Positions 37,403 through 46,719 of a DNA stretch of 64,000 nt are shown in pieces. This stretch comes from Sphingobacteriales bacterium. Lineage in GTDB: Bacteria; Bacteroidota; Bacteroidia; Sphingobacteriales; Sphingobacteriaceae. The stretch lies in assembly GCA_004293485.1 (NCBI GenBank), contig RDYW01000037.1, forward strand, positions 1-64,000, written 5' to 3'. Position numbers and translations under genes: made by a program. Numbering within the stretch: the first letter of the stretch is position 1; every line of letters starts with the position of its first letter. The notes below the pieces were generated by a model, which worked only from the letters and a program-made list of their open reading frames with translations, searched no databases and was not told where the DNA came from.

Positions 37403-38629
37403 ATGGGAGCCCATAATCACAGTCACACGTATAATTTCTCCGAGCAATTTGTTTTTGGTGGCAAACTTAAAACATTTAGTTTACTAGCTATATTCATAGG
37501 TATTGGTGCTATTGCATACGGTTTTTTTACTGGCCATGCCGAACGTACTTTTCTTAACTTATTGTTAATGAGTTACTATTTTACCTGTGTTTGCGCAGCA
37601 GGTTTGTTTTTTATGTCGATACAGTTTGTAGCGCAGGCTGGATGGTCGGCAGGTTTATTGCGCATACCACAGGCTCTTGCCCGTATATTGCCTTATGCAA
37701 GTTTAATTTTAATAGTTGTGATAGCAGCAGGTTTGTACTCTCACAATTTATATCATCATTGGGCTGGTCACGGTTTAACCGATCCTAACAGTCAAAATTT
37801 CGATCCTGTAATCGCAGGAAAATCGGTTTATTTAAATATTCCTTTCTTTTTATCAAGGATGGTAATATTCTTAGGTTCATATAGCATTTTTGCTGTATTA
37901 ATGACTAAACTTTCGGTAAATGAAGATTTGGTAGGGGGCTTACAATCACACTCCAAAAGTATTAAATACGCAGCTATATTTCTTGTAATATTTGGTTTTA
38001 CAGCACCTATTTGGTCGTTCGATACCATTATGTCTTTAGAAGCACATTGGTTTTCAACCATGTTTGGTTGGTACAACTTTGCAGCCATGTGGATTGTTGG
38101 TTTAGCTACCATTACCTTAACTGTAATTAGTTTGAAAAAAGCAGGCTATCTAGCTTGGATTAACGAAAACCACCTTCACGACTTGGGTAAATTTGTTTTT
38201 GCCTTCTCTATTTTTTGGACATACATTTGGTTCTCACAATTTTTGTTAATTTATTACGCAAACATTCCCGAAGAAACAGTATATTTTTACAAGCGTTGGG
38301 AGGGTAATTACTGGTATTTGTTTCTATTAAATTTGGTCATCAATTTTTTATCACCTGTTTTAATTTTAATGACAAGAGATAATAAACGAAAACTAAATGT
38401 AATGATGTTTGTTTGTATATTAATACTATGCGGACACTGGCTAGATTATTATATGATGATAATGCCAGGCACTTTAGCAGCCGAAGCGGGTTTTAACTTT
38501 ATTGAGGTGGGAGTTGCCTTAGGTTTTGTGGGTTTATTTATTTTCTTAATGTTAAATGGTTTAAGTAAATATTCGTTAGCACCAAAAAACCATCCGTTTT
38601 TAGATGAAAGTGTACACCACCAGATTTAG
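37403..38629 (+). CDS. actF: Alternative complex III subunit ActF (second NrfD-like membrane subunit)
   Basis: 408-residue, roughly ten-helix membrane protein, a divergent paralogue of ActC. It has a histidine-rich start (MGAHNHSHTYNF), SYYFTCVCAAGLFFMSIQFVAQAGWS, and SFDTIMSLEAHWFSTMFGWYNFA. In known complexes ActF completes the membrane part and contacts the oxidase. It lies 17 bases after actE and 20 bases before the oxidase subunit II gene. Confidence 0.93.
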   Translation: MGAHNHSHTYNFSEQFVFGGKLKTFSLLAIFIGIGAIAYGFFTGHAERTFLNLLLMSYYFTCVCAAGLFFMSIQFVAQAGWSAGLLRIPQALARILPYASLILIVVIAAGLYSHNLYHHWAGHGLTDPNSQNFDPVIAGKSVYLNIPFFLSRMVIFLGSYSIFAVLMTKLSVNEDLVGGLQSHSKSIKYAAIFLVIFGFTAPIWSFDTIMSLEAHWFSTMFGWYNFAAMWIVGLATITLTVISLKKAGYLAWINENHLHDLGKFVFAFSIFWTYIWFSQFLLIYYANIPEETVYFYKRWEGNYWYLFLLNLVINFLSPVLILMTRDNKRKLNVMMFVCILILCGHWLDYYMMIMPGTLAAEAGFNFIEVGVALGFVGLFIFLMLNGLSKYSLAPKNHPFLDESVHHQI

Positions 38630-38649
38630 TACTATTTAATAATTAGGAT

Positions 38650-39855
38650 ATGAAAATTTCGAAATATATAAACATAAAATCAATTTTTGCTTTTGTAGCA
38701 GTTATTGGCTTATTCGTAAATAATTTATTTGCCCAAGCTACAACAGTTGCTGCTACTGCGGTTGTTGACCCAGAAAAAAATGCTTACATACCTAAAATGG
38801 TAACGTATTATTTGCTATTATTTTTACTGGTTTGTATTGTTATTGCTTTAATAGGTAAAATTTTATCAGTTTACGATTTAACCAAAAAAGTACAAGGTGC
38901 TAAACAAGGCTTTTCGTGGGATAAATTTAACGGCATATTATTTTTACTTTTTTTAGTAGTAGGGTTATATGGTACTTATTGGTCATACACAATTCAAGGT
39001 GCACAAATTTTACCCGAATCAGCTTCAGAACATGGTGTTAAAATTGATGAGATGTTTAATGTTACTTTAATTATTACTACCATAGTTTTTGTAATTACAC
39101 ACATATTACTTTTTGTATTTACCTATAAGTACAGTTATAGTAGTAAAAAGAAGGCATATTTTTTACCCCACAATAATACTTTGGAAAAGTATTGGACAGT
39201 TATTCCTGCCATTGTTTTAACTATCTTAGTTTTGATGGGTTTTTTTACTTGGCGTGATATTACCAATATATCGCAAGATGGGATTAAAAATGCGATACAT
39301 ATTGAAGTTACGGCTCATCAGTTTGCTTGGGAAGCCCGATACGGTGGTAAAGATAATGTGAATGGTCGTAAAAATTACAAGCTAATAGGCGGGTTAGGAG
39401 GTCTTAATAGCCTAGGGGTAGATTTAGCCGACAAAAACAATTACGATGATTTAACCGTTTCGGAAATAGTGTTGCCAGTAAACAAACCTGTTAGATTTAC
39501 TTTAGGTTCAAAAGATGTACTACACAGTTTTTACATGCCACATTTTAGGGTACAAATGAACTGCGTACCTGGTATGGCAACATACTTTCAGTTTACACCA
39601 AGGCTAACCACTGCCGATATGCGTGATAAAGTAAACGACCCTAATTTTAACTACTTTTTATTATGCGCTAAAATATGTGGTGGTTCGCATTTTAATATGA
39701 AATTTGCAGTAAGGGTAGTAAGCCAAAAAGAATATGATAAATGGTTACTCGTACAAAAACCCTTGGTAAATACAGCTATGATCAAAGCATACCAAGAAAA
39801 CTTAGCAAATAACGAAACAAACTCAGCTACTAACAAAATTGCTTTAAATAATTAA
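38650..39855 (+). CDS. coxB: Cytochrome c oxidase subunit II
   Basis: Copper-bearing subunit of an aa3-type terminal oxidase. A signal peptide ending LFAQ is followed by three hydrophobic helices (about 45-66, 92-113, 131-160), one more than the usual pair, then the cupredoxin domain. CuA ligands are visible: His in VLHSFYMPH and CAKICGGSHFNMKF (Cys, Cys, His, Met). No fused cytochrome c domain is present, in keeping with direct electron delivery from ActE. 401 residues. Confidence 0.95.
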   Translation: MKISKYINIKSIFAFVAVIGLFVNNLFAQATTVAATAVVDPEKNAYIPKMVTYYLLLFLLVCIVIALIGKILSVYDLTKKVQGAKQGFSWDKFNGILFLLFLVVGLYGTYWSYTIQGAQILPESASEHGVKIDEMFNVTLIITTIVFVITHILLFVFTYKYSYSSKKKAYFLPHNNTLEKYWTVIPAIVLTILVLMGFFTWRDITNISQDGIKNAIHIEVTAHQFAWEARYGGKDNVNGRKNYKLIGGLGGLNSLGVDLADKNNYDDLTVSEIVLPVNKPVRFTLGSKDVLHSFYMPHFRVQMNCVPGMATYFQFTPRLTTADMRDKVNDPNFNYFLLCAKICGGSHFNMKFAVRVVSQKEYDKWLLVQKPLVNTAMIKAYQENLANNETNSATNKIALNN

Positions 39856-39875
39856 GATTTAAGAACAAGGATATT

Positions 39876-41762
39876 ATGGCAACATTAACTTTAAACGATA
39901 CACACATCACTGCTCAAACCGACCATGCTGATCATGGGCATCATAAAGAAACTTTCTTAACTAAATATATATTTAGTCAAGATCATAAAATGATTGCTAA
40001 GCAGTTTTTAATTACAGGTATTTTTATGGGTGTTGTAGCTATGACGCTTTCGATATTATTTCGTATTCAACTGGCTTACCCCGATGAAAGTTTCCCATTA
40101 TTAGAAATGCTATTGGGTAAATTTGCTCCAGAGGGTAGGTTAGATCCTAACTTTTATCTTTCTTTAGTTACAATACATGGTACCATAATGGTGTTTTTTG
40201 TACTTACTGCTGGCTTAAGTGGTACATTTTCTAATCTATTAATACCATTGCAATTAGGTGCTAGAGACATGGCATCTCCTTTTATGAACATGCTATCCTA
40301 CTGGTTTTTTGCTGTTGCAAGTGCAATAATGTTAGCCACATTCTTTATCGAAACAGGCCCTGCAAGTTCAGGTTGGACAATTTATCCACCGTTATCTGCC
40401 CTGCCAAAAGCTATGCCAGGCTCGGGTTTAGGTATGACAATGTGGTTAATATCTATGGTATTGTTTGTGGCTTCATCATTAATGGGTGGTATAAATTATG
40501 TTTCCACCGTATTAAATATGCGCACTAAAGGTATGGATTTATGGAAAATGCCTCTAACTATATGGGCTTTCTTTTTAACTGCTATTGTAGGCATATTATC
40601 GTTTCCAGTGTTGGTTGCAGCGGTTGTTTTATTAATATTTGATAGAAGTTTTGGTACATCATTTTACTTATCAGATATTTATATTGCTGGCCAGGCTTTA
40701 CCAAATGAAGGTGGAAGTCCAGTTTTATGGCAGCATTTATTTTGGTTTTTAGGTCATCCAGAAGTGTATATTGTATTGATGCCCGCATTAGGTATAACTT
40801 CCGAAGTTATAACAACCAACTCTCGTAAACCTATTTTTGGTTACCATGCTATGGTTTATTCGCTTATTGGTATTACTGTATTATCGTTTATAGTTTGGGG
40901 TCACCACATGTTTGTTACGGGTATGAACCCTTTTTTGGGGGGGGTATTTATGATAACTACTTTAATCATTGCGGTACCATCGGCGGTAAAAACCTTTAAT
41001 TATTTGGCCACATTATGGCGAGGCAATATAAAGTTTACACCTGCTATGTTGTTTGCTATTGGTTTGGTTTCTTTCTTTATATCTGGTGGTTTAACAGGAA
41101 TATTTTTAGGCAATGCTGCTTTAGATATTAACTTACACGATACTTATTTTGTAGTAGCCCACTTTCATTTGGTAATGGGGTCTGCGGCAATATTTGGTAT
41201 GCTATCGGGTATTTATCATTGGTTTCCAAAAATGTTTGGTAAAATGATGGATGCTAAACTAGGCTATTTACACTTTTGGTTAACATTTATATCGGCCTAC
41301 TTGGTGTTTTTTCCCATGCATTTTATGGGTTTAGATGGTGTACCACGTAGGTATTATGCTTTTACTGAGTTTGAATCAATGAACGAGTGGTTATCGGTGA
41401 ATAAGTTTATTACCTGGTCGGCAATATTAGGTGCGGTGGCACAAGTTGCCTTTTTATACAATTTTGTTTATTCTATATTTTTCGGTAAAAAATCTGTTCA
41501 AAACCCTTGGGATTCTACCACTTTAGAGTGGACAACCCCTGTTGAACATTTACATGGTAATTGGCCAGGTGAAATACCTACCGTTTACCGTTGGCCTTAC
41601 GATTACAGCAAGCCAGGTTCTGAGGTTGATTTTATATCACAAATTACTCCCTTGTCCGAAACAATGAACTCTAATTTACCTCACGATTTTGAGGGTAACG
41701 AAGAATCGGAAAGAATACAAATGGATTGGGAAAAGCAAAATAATAAAGAAACTGTAAAATAA
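39876..41762 (+). CDS. coxA: Cytochrome c oxidase subunit I
   Basis: Haem a/a3-CuB catalytic subunit, 628 residues, 12 or more TM helices. Conserved residues are visible: TIHGTIMVFF (haem a His), LGHPEVYIVLMPALG (CuB His cross-linked to Tyr; the D-channel Glu), WGHHMFVTGM (CuB His pair), and HDTYFVVAHFHLVMG (haem a3 and a ligands). The YxHP-type EVY motif indicates an A-type oxidase. The extended, charged C-terminus is longer than usual. It ends the first transcription unit at a strong hairpin. Confidence 0.97.
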   Translation: MATLTLNDTHITAQTDHADHGHHKETFLTKYIFSQDHKMIAKQFLITGIFMGVVAMTLSILFRIQLAYPDESFPLLEMLLGKFAPEGRLDPNFYLSLVTIHGTIMVFFVLTAGLSGTFSNLLIPLQLGARDMASPFMNMLSYWFFAVASAIMLATFFIETGPASSGWTIYPPLSALPKAMPGSGLGMTMWLISMVLFVASSLMGGINYVSTVLNMRTKGMDLWKMPLTIWAFFLTAIVGILSFPVLVAAVVLLIFDRSFGTSFYLSDIYIAGQALPNEGGSPVLWQHLFWFLGHPEVYIVLMPALGITSEVITTNSRKPIFGYHAMVYSLIGITVLSFIVWGHHMFVTGMNPFLGGVFMITTLIIAVPSAVKTFNYLATLWRGNIKFTPAMLFAIGLVSFFISGGLTGIFLGNAALDINLHDTYFVVAHFHLVMGSAAIFGMLSGIYHWFPKMFGKMMDAKLGYLHFWLTFISAYLVFFPMHFMGLDGVPRRYYAFTEFESMNEWLSVNKFITWSAILGAVAQVAFLYNFVYSIFFGKKSVQNPWDSTTLEWTTPVEHLHGNWPGEIPTVYRWPYDYSKPGSEVDFISQITPLSETMNSNLPHDFEGNEESERIQMDWEKQNNKETVK

Positions 41763-41778
41763 TTTTTAAATAAATTTT

Positions 41779-41826
41779 AAAAGGGTGTAGCCGTAAGACA
41801 TATCTCTTACCTATACCCTTTTTTTA
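41779..41826 (+). terminator. Strong hairpin with T run between coxA and ctaA
   Basis: AAAAGGGTGTAG pairs with CTATACCCTTTT and GTAAGA with TCTTAC, separated by a CC bulge, with a 6-base loop and a T8 tail. The ctaA ATG is only 11 bases beyond it, leaving no room for a separate promoter downstream. Confidence 0.85.
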
Positions 41827-41836
41827 TGTACAAATT

Positions 41837-42904
41837 ATGTATTGCAAAGAAGAAGATCGTTTTATAGCCACTAACTTAATTACCATAATTGCCTTATTTA
41901 TACTCATATTGGCAGGCGGTGTAGTGCGTAGTTCGGGTTCGGGTATGGGTTGCCCCGATTGGCCTAAATGTTTCGACCAGTACATCCCACCAACCGATGT
42001 TTCGCAATTGCCCATCGGTTATCAAACCAAATACGTAGCCCAAAGGGTTAAAAAAAACGAAAAGTTTGCTTCTCTTTTAAGTAAAATTGGTTACACCGAT
42101 TTAGCCACCAAAATCCGAAACGACGAAAGCATAAAAATACCCGAAGAATTTAACGCAACCAAAACTTATACCGAATACATAAACCGATTGATAGGTGCCA
42201 TTACTGGGATATTTTTATTGTTAACCTGTTATTTATCAAAAACATATATTAAAAAACAACCCAAAATATTTTGGTATAGTTTGTTTAATTTGGTTTTGGT
42301 GGTTTTTCAGGCTTGGTTGGGTTCTATTGTGGTATCCACCAATTTGCTGGCTTGGGTAATTACGCTACATATTTTAGTAGCCTTGTTAATTTTAGCGGTT
42401 TCTATATACACGTATTATAGTGCAAAGTTTAAAAGTTTAGATAATGTAGCAGGCATCCCACTAAAAATGGGGTTAAAATTATTGGCTGTATTTTCACTTT
42501 TAATAACCATTTTTCAAATAACCTTAGGTACACATGTTCGCGAAACGGTTGATTATGTAGTTACCACTATCCCCGCTTTAACCCGTAACCATTGGGTAGC
42601 CCAAATCGGCGAAAGCCTAAACTACCATAGGGATTTAGCAGTACTAATTTTAATACTTAATGCTGGCTTGTATTTGTTAGTTTTGCAAAACGTTAAACGC
42701 AACAGCAAAATAATAAAATACTTAAACATAACCTTAATTTTAATTGTTTTACAGATGTTGGTAGGAGGGGTTTTAAGTTATTTAAGTTTACCACCTATGG
42801 CGCAAGCATTACATATTTTATTGGCCAGTTTATTGTTTGGTGCACAGTTTTACCTTGTTATGCTGCTAATGCAAAAACCATTTATTAATTATACCCTAGC
42901 GTAG
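41837..42904 (+). CDS. ctaA: Haem A synthase
   Basis: Membrane enzyme that oxidises haem O to haem A for the oxidase. 355 residues with eight predicted helices in two four-helix halves. Family segments: GGVVRSSGSGMGCPDWPKCFDQYIPP, EYINRLIGAITG, LGTHVRETVDYV and RNHWVAQIGESLNYHRDLAV, which include the conserved haem-ligand His residues. The Cys in GCPDWPKC is present as in CtaA. The gene is followed by ctaB, whose GTG begins 2 bases past the stop. Confidence 0.95.
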   Translation: MYCKEEDRFIATNLITIIALFILILAGGVVRSSGSGMGCPDWPKCFDQYIPPTDVSQLPIGYQTKYVAQRVKKNEKFASLLSKIGYTDLATKIRNDESIKIPEEFNATKTYTEYINRLIGAITGIFLLLTCYLSKTYIKKQPKIFWYSLFNLVLVVFQAWLGSIVVSTNLLAWVITLHILVALLILAVSIYTYYSAKFKSLDNVAGIPLKMGLKLLAVFSLLITIFQITLGTHVRETVDYVVTTIPALTRNHWVAQIGESLNYHRDLAVLILILNAGLYLLVLQNVKRNSKIIKYLNITLILIVLQMLVGGVLSYLSLPPMAQALHILLASLLFGAQFYLVMLLMQKPFINYTLA

Positions 42905-42905
42905 T

Positions 42906-43769
42906 GTGAAAGAGTTTTTATCAGATTTTAAAAAATTAATTAAGCTACGACTTACATTTTTAGTAGTTTTTTCGGCATCAATATGTTTTTTAATTGCCAA
43001 AGAAAACTGGGAAACTATAAACTGGCAAAACTGGATAAAATTAATTATTGGGGGCTTTTTAGTTACAGGCGCAGCCAATGGATTTAACGAAATTATAGAA
43101 AAAGATTTAGATAAATTAATGAGCCGCACAGCCGATAGGCCGTTACCATCGGGCAGTATGACAACCGGGCAAGCCTTAGTGTTAAGTTTATTTATGGGTA
43201 TTTTTGGCACCTACCTTTTGGGGAGTTTAAATTTAACAACAGGTATATTATCGGTATTTTCGATATTATTTTACGCATTTATTTACACGCCGCTAAAAAG
43301 AGTTGGCTCCATTGCTGTATTTATGGGAGCCATACCAGGTGCTTTGCCGCCACTAATTGGCTACGTAGCGGCACACGGCAAAATAGATAGCTTTGCATTA
43401 GTGCTTTTTGCTATACAATTTGTGTGGCAGTTTCCGCACTTTTGGGCCATAGCTTGGGTGTTAGATGATGATTATAAAAAAGCAGGTTTTAGGTTATTAC
43501 CTACCCAAAAACGAGATATAACCAGTGCCATCGTTACCCTTTTATTTGCTATTTTACTGCTACCAGTAAGTTTATTGCCTACTTATTTTGGTTTTGGTGG
43601 GATTGTAATTACAGGCGTATCGGTAATATGTAGTTTGGTATTTATTTATCAAGCACTAATGCTTACCATAAAAATGGATATAAAATCGGCCAAAAGCCTC
43701 ATGTATGGTAGCTTTTTTTATTTACCCATAGTACAAATTGTTTTATTGTTTGATTTAATAAAGAAATAA
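42906..43769 (+). CDS. ctaB: Protohaem IX farnesyltransferase (haem O synthase)
   Basis: UbiA-family prenyltransferase that makes haem O. The first Asp-rich motif is GAANGFNEIIEKDLDKLMSRTADRPLP and the second LDDDYKKAGFRLLP. 287 residues with about eight helices, the normal size. It starts with GTG at 42906, immediately after ctaA, and ends one base before the next ATG, so it is tightly co-translated. Confidence 0.95.
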   Translation: MKEFLSDFKKLIKLRLTFLVVFSASICFLIAKENWETINWQNWIKLIIGGFLVTGAANGFNEIIEKDLDKLMSRTADRPLPSGSMTTGQALVLSLFMGIFGTYLLGSLNLTTGILSVFSILFYAFIYTPLKRVGSIAVFMGAIPGALPPLIGYVAAHGKIDSFALVLFAIQFVWQFPHFWAIAWVLDDDYKKAGFRLLPTQKRDITSAIVTLLFAILLLPVSLLPTYFGFGGIVITGVSVICSLVFIYQALMLTIKMDIKSAKSLMYGSFFYLPIVQIVLLFDLIKK

Positions 43770-43770
43770 A

Positions 43771-44349
43771 ATGCCAACATACCCACAAGAAACCGACCGT
43801 TACAGCCTACAACCCAAAAAATTTATTGTATGGTTGTTTATGATATCGTCGTTTATATTTTTTGCAGGCCTCACCAGCGGTTTTATCGTTTACTCGGGCG
43901 ATAGTTTAGCTAAGCAGCTTAACGTAAAAATGCCCAATGCTTTTATTTATAGTACCATTTTAGTAGTAGCCAGCAGCATTAGCTTACAATGGGCTTATAT
44001 ACAAACCAAGCGTTCAAATTTTGCCAAGCAGCGTTTAGGGTTATGGTTAACCATTGCTTTAGGCGTTGCTTTTACTTGTTCACAATTATACGGCTGGGTG
44101 GTTTTAACAGGTTTAGGTGCATTTTTTACTAGTTCAAACGCATCAATTAGCTTTGTTTACGTATTTACTTTGTTCCATATATTGCACATTGTTGCGGGCT
44201 TAATATTAATAATTGGCGCAGTAATAAGTAGTTACAAAGCTGTGCCTAACGTATTAAATATTTTTAGAATGGAAATATCAATTGTGTTTTGGCATTTTGT
44301 AGATATTCTATGGATATATTTATATGTTTTCTTACTTTTGAATCAATAA
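43771..44349 (+). CDS. Cytochrome c oxidase subunit III-family protein (first copy)
   Basis: 192 residues with five hydrophobic helices; WLFMISSFIFFAGLTSGFIVY and the His-rich YVFTLFHILHIVAGL and EISIVFWHFVDILWIYLYVFL segments are subunit III signatures. It is shorter than the canonical seven-helix subunit III and lies directly before a second subunit III gene, an arrangement regularly seen in Bacteroidota. One copy may be structural while the other replaces lost helices. Confidence 0.9.
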   Translation: MPTYPQETDRYSLQPKKFIVWLFMISSFIFFAGLTSGFIVYSGDSLAKQLNVKMPNAFIYSTILVVASSISLQWAYIQTKRSNFAKQRLGLWLTIALGVAFTCSQLYGWVVLTGLGAFFTSSNASISFVYVFTLFHILHIVAGLILIIGAVISSYKAVPNVLNIFRMEISIVFWHFVDILWIYLYVFLLLNQ

Positions 44350-44381
44350 AAAATTACATAACGCTTACACACATTTTTTAA

Positions 44382-45080
44382 ATGGATACATTACTAAAAT
44401 TAGATCAAGTTAAAACCGACCCTTGGAGTGGTGGAAAATCTCCGTTTGCTATCGAGTACGGCAAATTAATGATGTGGTTTTTCTTGCTTTCCGATGCTTT
44501 TACGTTTTCGGCATTTTTAATTTATTATGGCGCACAGCGCTTTAGTAAAATGACCTGGCCCGACCCTGATATTGTTTTCCAATCAATCCCAGGTTTTGCC
44601 GAACATGGCTTCCCGCTTGTTTTTGTGGGTATTATGACTTTTATTTTAATTATGAGTTCGGTAACCATGGTATTAGCCGTTGAAGCTGGCCACCGTAATT
44701 CAAAAAAAGAAGTAGTTTGGTGGATGATAGCTACCATAATTGGTGGTTTTATGTTTTTAGGATGCCAAGCCTTAGAATGGACACACTTACACCACGAAGG
44801 CTTTTGGTGGGGCAGCACACCCGCTTTAGAAGAACTAAAAGCCATGGGTGCCGATAGCATAAGTGGGCAACAATTTGCCAACCTGTTTTTTACTATTACG
44901 GGCTTTCATGGTTTCCACGTTTTTACAGGCGTAATCATCAATATTATTATTTTGGTAATGACGATGTTAGGCGTTTTCGAACGCCGAGGCCATTACCTAA
45001 TGGTAGAAAAAGTAGGCCTTTATTGGCACTTTGTTGATTTGGTTTGGGTATTTGTTTTCACATTTTTTTACTTAGTATAA
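44382..45080 (+). CDS. coxC: Cytochrome c oxidase subunit III (second copy)
   Basis: 232-residue membrane protein of the subunit III family: GKLMMWFFLLSDAFTFSAFLIYYG, SVTMVLAVEAGHRN, FFTITGFHGFHVFTGVIINI, and YWHFVDLVWVFVFTFFYLV, the last being the strongest family signature. It is closer to the canonical protein than the preceding copy. It supports proton uptake and stability of subunit I. 13 bases separate it from the subunit IV gene. Confidence 0.92.
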   Translation: MDTLLKLDQVKTDPWSGGKSPFAIEYGKLMMWFFLLSDAFTFSAFLIYYGAQRFSKMTWPDPDIVFQSIPGFAEHGFPLVFVGIMTFILIMSSVTMVLAVEAGHRNSKKEVVWWMIATIIGGFMFLGCQALEWTHLHHEGFWWGSTPALEELKAMGADSISGQQFANLFFTITGFHGFHVFTGVIINIIILVMTMLGVFERRGHYLMVEKVGLYWHFVDLVWVFVFTFFYLV

Positions 45081-45093
45081 TTAGCTTACATAT

Positions 45094-45435
45094 ATGCAAA
45101 CCGAACACGCAGAAATTCACCACGCAGGTGACCACGAAGGAATGACCAAAGGCCGGATTTGGAAAGTTTTTTTTATCCTTTTAGCCATAACCGTTGTAGA
45201 GTTTATTGTTGCACTAGCCATACCACACGCCGTAATGGGCAATGCAGTGCGCAATACCATTTACATTGTTTTAACACTGGTAAAAGCATTTTATATTATT
45301 GCATTTTTTATGCACCTAAAGTTCGAGAAATACACGCTAAAACTATTTCTCATACTATCTATAATTTTTATCATTTATTTTATTGTTTTAATGCTTGTAG
45401 AAGGTAATTATTTGAATACACACATGAACGCATGA
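45094..45435 (+). CDS. Cytochrome c oxidase subunit IV (CyoD-type)
   Basis: 113-residue protein with three TM helices after a short His-rich tail (HAEIHHAGDHEG). The LVKAFYIIAFFMHLKFE segment is typical of bacterial subunit IV. Its stop overlaps the next ATG (ATGA, 45432-45435). Role: small structural subunit of the oxidase. Confidence 0.9.
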   Translation: MQTEHAEIHHAGDHEGMTKGRIWKVFFILLAITVVEFIVALAIPHAVMGNAVRNTIYIVLTLVKAFYIIAFFMHLKFEKYTLKLFLILSIIFIIYFIVLMLVEGNYLNTHMNA

Positions 45436-46130
45436 TAAAAAAATTTCCGTTAAAGAAACTAATAATCCTGGTAGCTATTTTAGCCCTACCAGGATTTTTG
45501 TATTATTTACTACAAGCAAAAGGCAAAAACCGGTACAAACCTTTGCCCATATATGGCCCCAAAACGGTTTTAAAAACCTTTACAAAAAAGCGTAGGGTTA
45601 TTATTCCAGATACGCTTTACCATACCATAAAACCGTTTACAATGTTAAACCAAAATAATGTTAAGGTGGCTTTCGCCGATTTTAAACCTAAAATAACGGT
45701 TGTACAATTTTTTTACACACGCAATCAAAACCTAAATACCATGGTTAATAAACGTTTAAAAAGTTTGTACGATGAATATAAAAACAATAAAATAATTCGC
45801 TTTGTTTCTATATCTATTGATGAAAAATACGATAAGCCAGCCCAGCTAAAAACCTACGCCAACGCTTTAAATGTAAATGCCAATAAATGGGATTTTTATA
45901 CCGTTGATAGCAACCAAGTATATGAAATTGCCAAAAACCAATTTTACATAAACGCCAAAAAGCTAAACGATAACGATTTTATAATATCCGAAAAATTAAT
46001 ATTACTAGATGCTAACCAGCGCATACGTGGCTATTACGATGGTACATCAGTAAGTGCAATTTTGCAACTTAGCGACGAAATTAAAGTACAAATAACCGAA
46101 GAACTAAGAAAAATTAAAGCTGAAAACTAA
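45432..46130 (+). CDS. Sco1/SenC-like thioredoxin-fold protein lacking the copper ligands
   Basis: 232 residues with an N-terminal TM anchor (about 9-27) and a periplasmic thioredoxin-like domain. The context (oxidase operon, between subunit IV and DUF420) and the sequence (VVQFFYTR...TM, RFVSISIDEKYD, SEKLILLDANQRIRGYYDGT) identify a Sco homologue, the copper chaperone for CuA. The CxxxC motif is replaced by N98-QNL-N102 and the copper-binding His before SEKLILLD is Ile185. All three ligands are therefore gone, so this copy cannot load copper by the known mechanism. It may be a structural or assembly pseudo-Sco, with a true Sco elsewhere. Confidence 0.8.
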   Translation: MIKKFPLKKLIILVAILALPGFLYYLLQAKGKNRYKPLPIYGPKTVLKTFTKKRRVIIPDTLYHTIKPFTMLNQNNVKVAFADFKPKITVVQFFYTRNQNLNTMVNKRLKSLYDEYKNNKIIRFVSISIDEKYDKPAQLKTYANALNVNANKWDFYTVDSNQVYEIAKNQFYINAKKLNDNDFIISEKLILLDANQRIRGYYDGTSVSAILQLSDEIKVQITEELRKIKAEN

Positions 46131-46136
46131 AAACCT

Positions 46137-46709
46137 ATGAACGATAAATTAATTTTTAGATTAATAATGGGCATATCTGTATTTGTGTTTATAGTAGTAA
46201 TTATACTTAACCGCAAAATAATACCCGTAACCATTCCTACACCCAGTTTTGTATATTTGTTTCCAAAATTTAACGCAATTATAAATGGTACGTGTAGCAT
46301 TTTATTGTTAACATCGCTATACTTTATCAAACAAAAAAATATTATAGCGCACAAACGGATTAATATTTTAACCTTTTTACTATCGTCGCTATTTTTAGTA
46401 TTATACATTGTTTACCATTATTTTGCCCCGGATGTTATGTTTGGCGATAGTAACCACAACGGCATTTTATCTGAAGAAGAAAAAATGATGGCAGGCAAAC
46501 TTAGGTACGTTTATTACGTTATATTGGTAACTCATATAGTATTGGCTGCAGTAGTTTTACCGCTTATATTATTAAGTTTTCAAAAAGGCTTACAAATGCA
46601 AGTACAAAAACACCGCAAACTAGTACGATGGAGTTTCCCTGTTTGGCTATATGTTACCATAACAGGCGTAGTGGTTTACTTAATGATTTCGCCCTATTAC
46701 CCATTTTAA
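46137..46709 (+). CDS. DUF420 membrane protein (CtaM-like oxidase assembly factor)
   Basis: 190 residues with about five TM helices. The FPKFNAIINGTCSILLLTSLYFIKQKNIIAHKRINI segment (conserved Asn and His) and YIVYHYFAPD identify DUF420, whose Bacillus and Staphylococcus members are needed for haem-A oxidase function. An insertion with an EF-hand-like sequence (DSNHNGILSEEEK) between helices is unusual. It begins 6 bases after the Sco-like gene and is followed after 10 bases by the CxxC protein. Confidence 0.88.
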   Translation: MNDKLIFRLIMGISVFVFIVVIILNRKIIPVTIPTPSFVYLFPKFNAIINGTCSILLLTSLYFIKQKNIIAHKRINILTFLLSSLFLVLYIVYHYFAPDVMFGDSNHNGILSEEEKMMAGKLRYVYYVILVTHIVLAAVVLPLILLSFQKGLQMQVQKHRKLVRWSFPVWLYVTITGVVVYLMISPYYPF

Positions 46710-46719
46710 TTAATATGAT

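Noticed and set aside
37591-37788. 65-codon plus-strand ORF in actF
   Set aside because: Alternative frame of a conserved membrane-protein gene.
45432-46130. Sequencing error as the cause of the missing Sco cysteines
   Set aside because: Both Cys positions are AAT codons, needing two substitutions each, and the frame is intact on both sides.
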